From a virus: a DNA stretch of 23,177 bases. Below, in pieces: positions 14,090 through 20,271 of this stretch. The position numbers and the translations under genes are program-made. The notes below the pieces were generated by a model that was not told where the DNA came from, searched no databases, and saw only the letters and a program-made list of their open reading frames with translations. Within the stretch, counting starts at the first letter, position 1. Every line of letters starts with the position of its first letter. The DNA is taken from IMG/VR virus record IMGVR_UViG_3300025000_000427, positions 1 to 23,177 of that record; one strand, 5' to 3'.

Positions 14090-14632
14090 ATGTCTGACAC
14101 CATATCATACAGCCTCCAGGGCGTTGACGAATTGCTTGCAAAACTCGACTCTATATCGTATGATTTACGGCGTAAAGGCGGGCGGTCTGCGTTGCGTAAA
14201 GCGGCAATGGTTGTGGTTAGGGAGGCGCAGTCAAATGCATGGCGGATCGATAATTCAGACACAGCGCAAGCTATCCACAAAAACATCACTTTGCGGTGGG
14301 CTACAAAGCGTTATCAAGCCGCAGGTGATTTAGGTTTCAGGGTTGGCGTTTTGGGCGGCGCAGTTAATCAACACATTGCGCGTAACGTCGGCGAGTTCAA
14401 GGGCAAGGGCAAGGATAATCCTGGCGGAGATACTTGGTATTGGCGGTTGGTCGAGTTCGGTACAGAGAAAATGAGTGCACAACCATTCATGCGGCCTGCT
14501 CTCGCAAACCACACAGACAAAGCGACGAACGTTTTTCTCACTGAATATTCAAAATCAATAGACAGGGCAATACGCAGGGCATCAAAATCAAGCGGGGGCA
14601 AATCTGGGATGAGAACAACACGAGGTCACTAA
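14090..14632 (+). CDS. Phage connector/tail-completion protein, HK97 gp10-like
   Basis: This 180-aa protein has the gp10 pattern (PF04883): a GVDELLAKLDSI opening, SALRKAAMVVVREAQSNA helix, then the YWRLVEFGTEKMSAQPFMRPAL segment that is the family hallmark. It belongs to the neck, between the adaptor and tail terminator. The ATG at 14090 lies 2 bases after the preceding stop, with only a weak ribosome site. The frame is open back to 13820, but that upstream part overlaps the glycosyltransferase gene and lacks coding character. The family normally follows the head-tail joining gene directly; here about 4 kb of other genes intervene. Confidence 0.92.
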   Translation: MSDTISYSLQGVDELLAKLDSISYDLRRKGGRSALRKAAMVVVREAQSNAWRIDNSDTAQAIHKNITLRWATKRYQAAGDLGFRVGVLGGAVNQHIARNVGEFKGKGKDNPGGDTWYWRLVEFGTEKMSAQPFMRPALANHTDKATNVFLTEYSKSIDRAIRRASKSSGGKSGMRTTRGH

Positions 14633-14643
14633 GGGAGGATAAT

Positions 14644-14982
14644 ATGTTTGAAGGAATGAATACAGGCAAAACTGACGACAATGGCTGCATGATAAAGTGC
14701 GGTGACAGGGTTGAGTTATTTCAGCACAAGGAAGCGTATAGAGAAACGACCGCTCAGGACGGATGGGGGCGCGATATTGCGCTGTGTCGGCACGATCAGC
14801 GAGATATTCCTGCCCGGGAAAAAACGATTCGCGGAACGGTGGTATATAGTCCAAAATTCACTAGCTTTCTGGTAGAGTTCGATGATTATATGCTGGAAAG
14901 TGGGCGCAAAGACGACAGCCTTTATATGCTCGGGTACGCTATCAATCGCAAAAAAGACCGATTATTGGTTATAGGTAAATAA
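14644..14982 (+). CDS. Hypothetical protein between connector and tail-terminator genes
   Basis: This is a 112-aa protein with a strong ribosome site (AGGGAGG before ATG 14644). It is charged, with a short beta-barrel-like C-terminal part (TIRGTVVYSPKFTSFLVEFDD...LGYAI, LLVIGK) that could be SH3-like, and contains three cysteines (C15, C19, C48). No signal, membrane segment or enzyme motif is seen. It ends in a TAATG overlap with the DUF3168 gene. I do not recognise a family. The position interrupts an otherwise standard gp10-DUF3168 pair, so it is probably an accessory insertion. Confidence 0.78.
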   Translation: MFEGMNTGKTDDNGCMIKCGDRVELFQHKEAYRETTAQDGWGRDIALCRHDQRDIPAREKTIRGTVVYSPKFTSFLVEFDDYMLESGRKDDSLYMLGYAINRKKDRLLVIGK

Positions 14983-15347
14983 TGTACGCTCCCCTGTTTG
15001 CCATAGCTTCCGCAAGCTCAACCGTAAAAGCCTTGATAGGGTCAAACCCTGTCAGGTGCTATCCTTTCGGTTCCGCACCCCAGGGGGTGGCGCTGCCGTA
15101 TGTTGTATGGCAGTCTATTCCCGGACGTCCGGAAAACTATCTGGGAGATCTTCCTGACGTTGACAAATTCGGCATTCAGGTTGATGTTTATGGGATGACG
15201 GAATCATCTTCACGGGCGGTTGCTCAGTCACTAAGGGATGTAATAGAACCGGTGGCACATATTACGGCATGGCGGGGAGAATCTACAGACCCCGAGACAT
15301 TACATAAACGATTTTCATTTGATGTTGACTGGTTTGTAAAACGATAA
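14982..15347 (+). CDS. Tail terminator/completion protein, DUF3168 family
   Basis: This 121-aa protein matches DUF3168 (PF11367), the gpU-like tail terminator group that caps the tail tube and joins it to the head. Visible elements are [18 protein letters not shown], the [20 protein letters not shown] loop, [25 protein letters not shown], and a C-terminal [12 protein letters not shown]. Length and position before the tail tube gene are as expected. The start shares an A with the previous stop. Confidence 0.92.
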   Translation: MYAPLFAIASASSTVKALIGSNPVRCYPFGSAPQGVALPYVVWQSIPGRPENYLGDLPDVDKFGIQVDVYGMTESSSRAVAQSLRDVIEPVAHITAWRGESTDPETLHKRFSFDVDWFVKR

Positions 15348-15366
15348 CCGCAAAAAGGAGATTAAA

Positions 15367-15843
15367 ATGAGCGTACTCACACAAGGAACAAAAGTTTATT
15401 TCATCGATCCGGATGACCTGTCTATCGTGGCGGTACAGTGTGCTACAGCATTCAATCCCGGTGGGCAGCCAGTGGACCAGATCGAGGACACATGCCTTGA
15501 AGAACTGATTGCGCGCACCTACAAAAAAGGGCTCAGGACTCCAGGGCAGGCGTCATTGACTGTCAACGCTGACCCTCAATATGCTTCCCACGTGCGACTT
15601 CATGAACTGTCAGAGGAAAGCACTGACAGGAATATCAAGTGGGCGGTTGGCTGGTCTGACGGAACCGCAGCGCCTACCGTTGACAGCGACGGGGACTTTG
15701 TTCTGCCTGCTACACGTACATGGTTCACGTTTGAGGGTTACGTTTCTGACTTCCCCCTTGATTTTGCCATGAACACCGTTGTTGTTACAGCGGCAACTAT
15801 CCAGCGTTCCGGCGGTTCTGTCTGGACTCCGAAAACGCCTTAA
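15367..15843 (+). CDS. Major tail tube protein
   Basis: This 158-aa protein is the likely tail tube subunit of a lambda-like long flexible tail. It has [17 protein letters not shown] at the start, then [21 protein letters not shown] (a conserved tube-protein segment), [35 protein letters not shown], and a terminal [10 protein letters not shown]. The family is the gpV-N/TTP group. The ATG follows an optimal AAAAAGGAG with 6 bases before the start. It sits just before the tail-chaperone genes, the conserved order. A 141-base gap follows the stop. Confidence 0.9.
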   Translation: MSVLTQGTKVYFIDPDDLSIVAVQCATAFNPGGQPVDQIEDTCLEELIARTYKKGLRTPGQASLTVNADPQYASHVRLHELSEESTDRNIKWAVGWSDGTAAPTVDSDGDFVLPATRTWFTFEGYVSDFPLDFAMNTVVVTAATIQRSGGSVWTPKTP

Positions 15844-15912
15844 TCTCGAATACACTAGGCGGGCCGGTACGGCATAGGGCCGCATGCAGCCGGACATATA
15901 TCTGACAACATA

Positions 15913-15963
15913 GGCGGCAGTGTATACAAGCAGACCGAAGTTAAACGGGAGCTACCTGCCGCC
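15913..15963. repeat. Inverted repeat in the gap before the tail chaperone gene
   Basis: GGCGGCAG (15913-15920) and CTGCCGCC (15956-15963) form an 8-bp perfect inverted repeat with a 35-base loop. This lies inside the 141-base gap 15844-15984. The loop is long and no T-run follows, so a terminator is unlikely. It may be an mRNA structure affecting translation of the downstream gene. Confidence 0.4.
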
Positions 15964-15984
15964 ACAACATCAACCGGGGGAGTG

Positions 15985-16335
15985 ATGCAACTCAACATCG
16001 AAAGTCTCAAAACCATAGGCGCATTTACCGGCGCTCCTGTTGAAAAGCAAATCAAATGGAAGCAAGGCGACGAAGAACACACGGCAACCGTTTTTATCCG
16101 GCCGCTCTCCTACAAATCAACGGTGTCCGACCTGCAGGCCGTGAACGACAAGAAAGACCCGGTAGCAACGCGGATTGCATGCAGCGTGTGCGACGAAACC
16201 GGCAAGCCGATATTTACCGCTGATGATATTACCGGCGATGCAGATCCCGAGCGCGGGGCGCTGGACGGCAACCTGGCAATGGCACTGCTTGCTGCAATCG
16301 CAGAGGTGAACTATCTGGGAAAGCCGACGAGCTGA
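15985..16335 (+). CDS. Tail assembly chaperone (lambda gpG-like)
   Basis: This 116-aa protein (starting MQLNIESLKTIGAF) is the gpG-like chaperone that coats the tape measure during tail assembly. It contains KQIKWKQGDEEHTATVFIRPLSYKS, a common tail-chaperone segment, then DKKDPVATRIACSVCDETGKPIF and ALDGNLAMALLAAIAEVN. The ATG has GGGGGAG 4 bases upstream; a GTG just before it (15982) is the alternative. Near the end lies GGGAAAG (16317-16323) in the phase needed for -1 frameshifting, giving a G-T fusion, as in lambda. The normal stop is TGA at 16333-16335. Confidence 0.9.
   Translation: MQLNIESLKTIGAFTGAPVEKQIKWKQGDEEHTATVFIRPLSYKSTVSDLQAVNDKKDPVATRIACSVCDETGKPIFTADDITGDADPERGALDGNLAMALLAAIAEVNYLGKPTS
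16317..16323 (+). promoter_or_regulatory. -1 ribosomal frameshift site GGGAAAG
   Basis: The heptamer GGGAAAG is in phase (G GGA AAG) at the end of the gpG-like gene, 9 bases before its stop. Slippage joins residue 113 to the open -1 frame. It is the same heptamer as in lambda G/GT (established knowledge). Confidence 0.9.
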
Positions 16336-16625
16336 CCGATATTGATGAGTTTTGGCATGAACTCGTACTCTGCGGGGTAGGGGGCCGAACGATTGCCGAA
16401 GCACAAGAGCGGATCAGCTTTTCAGAGTTTCAATCGTGGATAAAATACTGGCAGAAACGGGGCGGCTTTAATATTGGGATGAGGGTTGAAGAATCTATCG
16501 CCGTATTAGCCGCTCTTTTTGCAAACAGCAAGACAAAGAATGGCGGTTTCAAAAGGTACGATTTCATGGACCACAAAGACGAACCCGCAATACCGCTTGA
16601 ACAGGCAATGGAGAGCTGGAAATAA
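16323..16625 (+). CDS. Frameshifted T domain of tail chaperone fusion (gpGT-like)
   Basis: This 100-residue frame has no start codon of its own near the boundary and is read after a -1 shift at 16317-16323, giving a G-T fusion of about 213 residues. It begins ADELTDIDEFWHELVLCGVGG, then has ISFSEFQSWIKYWQKRGGFN and RVEESIAVLAALFANSKTKNGG, a typical phage minor tail T pattern, and ends at TAA 16623-16625. The T domain is expected to contact tail tube protein while the G part coats the tape measure. The stop overlaps the tape measure ATG by one base. Confidence 0.88.
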   Translation, partial: ADELTDIDEFWHELVLCGVGGRTIAEAQERISFSEFQSWIKYWQKRGGFNIGMRVEESIAVLAALFANSKTKNGGFKRYDFMDHKDEPAIPLEQAMESWK

Positions 16626-18946
16626 TGGCGAATCTCGGGACATTAACGCTTGACCTCGTTGCTCGCATTGGTGGGTTCACCGGGCCTCTCGACAAGGCAG
16701 GCCGCGAATCCAAAAAGTTTTTAGACTCATTGGAAAAAGGGGCTAAACGCGCGGGCGCGGCCATCGGAACGGCTTCTGTAGTTGCGGCTGGCGCGGTTGC
16801 CCTATTCGTTAAAAACTCGATTGATGAGGCCGATGCAGCAAGCAAGGCGGCACAGGCCACAGGCTTAACCGTTGAGGCTTTCACAGGGCTGTCATACGCG
16901 GCCAAGCTGGCAGACCTTGACACGGAAGCGCTTAAAAAAGGAATGTCCAGGCTTAACGTCGCAATCGGGGAGGCATCCACAGGCAGCAAAGAACAGGCGT
17001 CTCTATTCAAGGCGATGGGGGTTTCAATCAAGGACGCTTCCGGCAATCTCAGGACCGGCGACGAAGTCCTGAAAGACCTGGCCGAGAAATTCGCCTCCAT
17101 GCCGGATGGAGTTGATAAATCAGCAACGGCTATCAAGATATTCGGAAAGGCCGGCGCAGACATGATCCCTTTCCTGAACGCAGGCAAGGACGGCATCCAG
17201 GAGATGATCACGGAGGCCGAAGCGTTGGGGCTGGTACTCACGACCACGCAGGCGCAGGCATCGGAACAGTTCAACGATTCCCTCACTACTCTCGGGCAGG
17301 TCACAAAGGGCGCGGCCAACAACGTATCAAAAGCACTGCTTCCCGCGCTGAACAGCCTCACAGGCATGATGATTGACGTTGCCAAGGATACCGGCACGGC
17401 TTCCGAATTTGGCAACATACTGGCGGGTGTTTTGAAGTTTGTTGCGTCAACGGCACTTGGCGGGGCCACAGCCATAATGAACATTGGCCGCGCAATTGGT
17501 GGGGTGGCCGCTGCCGGATCATTTGCGCTTGAGGGTGAATTCAAACTTGCCTATCAAACCATCAAGGCAATTGGAGTAGAGAACAGGGCGGCAACGGCCA
17601 TTACTGACGAACGTATTAAAAGGCTGATGGGTGCCGACTACGAAACGGCTGGGAAGAAGGCCGCAAGAGTCGTCAATATTCTCGGGGCCGCTTCAAAGAT
17701 TGCCGCCGAAAAGGTCGGAGAGGTAGCCACAAAAACCAAAGAGCACACGGGCGCGATTGAAAAACAGATTGCCGCGCTCCAGTTGCAGCTTGACACGTTC
17801 GGCATGTCTGAAACAGAGGCTAAATTATGGGGAATGTCAACGGATGGTGTTACCGGCAAACTGTTTGATAACGCTGAGGCTATTTTAGCCCAAATCGACG
17901 CACTCAAAAAGCAGAAAACAGACCAAGAAGAAATCACCGCAAACCTCAAAAATTATCAATCGCTCCTGAATGACTTACGGACCGATGAAGAAAAATACAC
18001 TGATACCGTGCAGGAACGACTTGATATTATTGCCAAGGCTGGAAAAATGCCGACGGCAGAAGAAGCAGCAAAAATAGTTGGTTCAGGTGTGACTTCTGCG
18101 CCTACATTTGGCGGGGTTGATGCTGTTGTTGGTGGAGCTTCCGGTGAGATCGGCAAGATCGACGCGGCGCAGGCAGAGTTAGATAGATGGTATGAAACTG
18201 AAATGAAGAAGCAGGAAAAGAACCAAGAATTCAGGGATGCAGAAACCGAAATATTTAAAGCAGCTGAAGAAAAGAAATATGCAATTTTTGAAGAGTATCT
18301 AGCGAAAAAGAACGCTTTAGAGAAAACTCGGTTAAAAACACAGGAAGATCAAAACCTTGCAGCAATGCAGGGGGAAATCGCAATATACACGGCGGTCGCT
18401 GAGTCCATGACCGGCATAGTAAAAAACCTTGCCGGTGAAAACAGTGCAGCTTACAAAGCTATGTTCGCAGTCGAAAAAATAGCGGCGGCGGCGATGATTA
18501 TTGTAAATACTCATGTGGCGGCATCCAACGCGAGAAAGACAAGCGGAAGTTTTTTAAGCGGCGAAATACTTGCAAACATGGTGATGATAGCCGGTTACGC
18601 TCAAGCCGGTATGGTCGCCGGAATGGGACTGGCCGGTATGGCTCATGATGGTATCGACTCAATCCCGCAGGACGGAACCTGGCTGCTGAAAAAAGGCGAG
18701 CGCGTATCGACTGCCGAAACATCCGCAAAACTTGACCGGACACTCGAAAGCGTATCAAAACAATCAACCGGCGGAGATGCTCCGATAGTTAATCTGTATG
18801 AGGATAAATCAAAAGCCGGGCAGGTTGAAACACGGCAGCAGGACGACCGGCGCGTGATTGACATTTGGGTTGCGGACCTGATGGGCGATGGCAAAGCACA
18901 AAAGGCTATGTCGCGTAAATTCGGACTGCAACCGGTGGGGGCATAA
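16625..18946 (+). CDS. Tail length tape measure protein
   Basis: This 773-aa protein sets tail length and passes through the tail tube. It starts MANLGTLTLDLVARIGGF, the usual opening, and has a hydrophobic helix near 44-63, the tape-measure segment SKAAQATGLTVEAFTGLSYAAK (about 73-94), a second hydrophobic stretch at about 264-300, long charged helices (about 490-600), and the lambda-type C-terminal hydrophobic segment (about 649-672) followed by AHDGIDSIPQDGTWLLKKGERV. Using about 0.15 nm per residue, the tail would be roughly 115 nm, which is inference. A TAATG overlap links it to the next gene. Length is typical. Confidence 0.96.
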   Translation: MANLGTLTLDLVARIGGFTGPLDKAGRESKKFLDSLEKGAKRAGAAIGTASVVAAGAVALFVKNSIDEADAASKAAQATGLTVEAFTGLSYAAKLADLDTEALKKGMSRLNVAIGEASTGSKEQASLFKAMGVSIKDASGNLRTGDEVLKDLAEKFASMPDGVDKSATAIKIFGKAGADMIPFLNAGKDGIQEMITEAEALGLVLTTTQAQASEQFNDSLTTLGQVTKGAANNVSKALLPALNSLTGMMIDVAKDTGTASEFGNILAGVLKFVASTALGGATAIMNIGRAIGGVAAAGSFALEGEFKLAYQTIKAIGVENRAATAITDERIKRLMGADYETAGKKAARVVNILGAASKIAAEKVGEVATKTKEHTGAIEKQIAALQLQLDTFGMSETEAKLWGMSTDGVTGKLFDNAEAILAQIDALKKQKTDQEEITANLKNYQSLLNDLRTDEEKYTDTVQERLDIIAKAGKMPTAEEAAKIVGSGVTSAPTFGGVDAVVGGASGEIGKIDAAQAELDRWYETEMKKQEKNQEFRDAETEIFKAAEEKKYAIFEEYLAKKNALEKTRLKTQEDQNLAAMQGEIAIYTAVAESMTGIVKNLAGENSAAYKAMFAVEKIAAAAMIIVNTHVAASNARKTSGSFLSGEILANMVMIAGYAQAGMVAGMGLAGMAHDGIDSIPQDGTWLLKKGERVSTAETSAKLDRTLESVSKQSTGGDAPIVNLYEDKSKAGQVETRQQDDRRVIDIWVADLMGDGKAQKAMSRKFGLQPVGA

Positions 18947-19386
18947 TGGACTATCCTGCAATACTCCCGGCACCACTCAGGGCCGGTTACAATATCAATC
19001 CGGAAAACAATATCATCAGGACGCAGATGGTTTCCGGCAGGGCGCGGCAACGGGTGGCATATACATCCGTTCCGGCCTATGCGGATTTGTCATGGCTGTT
19101 CACTGCGCTTGAGGGTATGATTTTTGAATCGTTCGTTGCGGCGGCTGGTGGCGACTGGTTTATGATCAGCATCAAATCTCCGATTGGATACATTGCCCAG
19201 GAATGCCGATTCATGGAGTCCCCGCAAGGGCCGCAACTCGTTGGCGTTAATTTGTGGTCGTATAAAGCCAAAGTCGAACTCAGGGAGAAACCATCATTGG
19301 ATCCATCATATGCGCTCTACTATCCCAGCATCATTTTGCAGCTAGATATCTTCGATCGTGCCATGAATGAGGCATGGCCACAATGA
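18946..19386 (+). CDS. Minor tail protein (distal tail region)
   Basis: This 146-aa protein reads LPAPLRAGYNINPENNIIRT, then MVSGRARQRVAY, ADLSWLFTALEGMIFESFV, and a C-terminal VNLWSYKAKVELREK. This pattern is shared by conserved proteins that sit between tape measure and DUF1833 in phages of the D3-like group, so a role in the distal tail is likely although not proven. No cysteine-rich or enzymatic motif. The start is in a TAATG overlap with the tape measure gene. Confidence 0.82.
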   Translation: MDYPAILPAPLRAGYNINPENNIIRTQMVSGRARQRVAYTSVPAYADLSWLFTALEGMIFESFVAAAGGDWFMISIKSPIGYIAQECRFMESPQGPQLVGVNLWSYKAKVELREKPSLDPSYALYYPSIILQLDIFDRAMNEAWPQ

Positions 19387-19865
19387 GCGTACTCGAAACC
19401 GTATATGCATCTGGCGGCGATATCATAATTGACACGCTGGAATTATCTTGCCCGGCGTGGTCATCGTCGATATTTATCTGCAACGGATTTGAAAACCATA
19501 CCTGCATTGATGAGGATGATCGGGAGATTACTTTTATCGCCGCAGGTATCGCGGTTGCCCTGCCGAAGAAAAACAATTCAGGGGCGCAAATGCTAACGTT
19601 TGCGATCGATAACATTACCGGGGAGGCACAGGGGTTGATTGATGACGCTCTGGAGGCAGAGGAGCGCGTCACTTTAATCTATCGGGCTTTCCTTGCTTCC
19701 AACAAAACAGTACCGGCGGATACTCCATACAGAATGACGGTGTTATCAGGCGACATGCAAGGTTCAGTCATCCATATCCAGGCAGGGTTTTTTGACTTGC
19801 TCAACACGGCATGGCCGCGTGATAAATACACGGCGTCATTTGCACCAGGGCTGAAATACATATGA
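19383..19865 (+). CDS. Tail protein, DUF1833 family
   Basis: This 160-aa protein matches DUF1833 (PF08875), a conserved tail-tip component of lambda/D3-type tails. Key parts are SVLETVYASGGDIIIDTLEL, the FENHTCIDEDDREITFIAAGI segment, LTFAIDNITGEAQGLIDDAL and TPYRMTVLSGDMQGSVIHIQAGFFDLLNTAWPRDKYT. The ATG at 19383 forms an ATGA overlap with the previous stop and matches the family start. An in-frame ATG at 19374 adds three residues. The end overlaps the next gene by ATGA. Confidence 0.9.
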   Translation: MSVLETVYASGGDIIIDTLELSCPAWSSSIFICNGFENHTCIDEDDREITFIAAGIAVALPKKNNSGAQMLTFAIDNITGEAQGLIDDALEAEERVTLIYRAFLASNKTVPADTPYRMTVLSGDMQGSVIHIQAGFFDLLNTAWPRDKYTASFAPGLKYI

Positions 19866-20245
19866 ACCTCAATGACTACATAGGTAAAGAGTATGAGGAC
19901 GGCGCACGCGGGCCTTTCCGATATGATTGTTGGGGTCTGGTCAGGGAAATCCGGCATGAGGTCTACGGCTTGTCGTTGCTACCCTCCCACGGCCATGTCC
20001 GGCACACGATGCCGATTGAATTTACCAGGGCATACCAGGAAGTCGCGAAGCAAATGGAGGTCTGCAATCCCGAGGTGGGCTCGGTTGCTGCTGTGTTCCG
20101 TGGCCGGGTATGCTTCCATGTCGCGGTTGTGGTTGAGATTGACGGAGATTTGGCAATTATGGAAATCAACCCGAATACCAACTGCAGGTGGTTAAGAATA
20201 CCGGACTTTGAACGCAGATATCTGAAGGTGGTTTACTACCGATGA
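19862..20245 (+). CDS. NlpC/P60-like tail peptidase
   Basis: This 127-aa protein resembles the NlpC/P60 cysteine-peptidase domain of lambda gpK-like tail proteins, which cleave cell-wall peptides during DNA entry. The catalytic pattern is YDCWGLVREI with Cys23, then FHVAVVVEI with His86, and a following acidic/asparagine position (E101 or N103 in IMEINPN). It lacks the N-terminal JAB/MPN domain found in lambda gpK, so it is a single-domain form, normal for this tail type. The start overlaps DUF1833 by ATGA. Its end is within the first copy of an 11-bp direct repeat (ACTACCGATGA). Confidence 0.88.
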   Translation: MNLNDYIGKEYEDGARGPFRYDCWGLVREIRHEVYGLSLLPSHGHVRHTMPIEFTRAYQEVAKQMEVCNPEVGSVAAVFRGRVCFHVAVVVEIDGDLAIMEINPNTNCRWLRIPDFERRYLKVVYYR

Positions 20246-20271
20246 AATATAAAAACCAGGACTACCGATGA
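20235..20271 (+). repeat. Short direct repeat at gene junction (ACTACCGATGA)
   Basis: ACTACCGATGA occurs at 20235-20245 and again at 20261-20271. The first copy carries the stop of the peptidase gene and the second carries the ATG of the tail-tip gene. The 26-base period suggests a tandem duplication that separated an ancestral ATGA overlap. Confidence 0.65.

Noticed and set aside
16564-17544. Long minus-strand ORF (326 aa) opposite the tape measure
   Set aside because: A shadow of the G/C-biased codons of the tape measure gene; the translated product has no domain and lies fully inside a certain gene.
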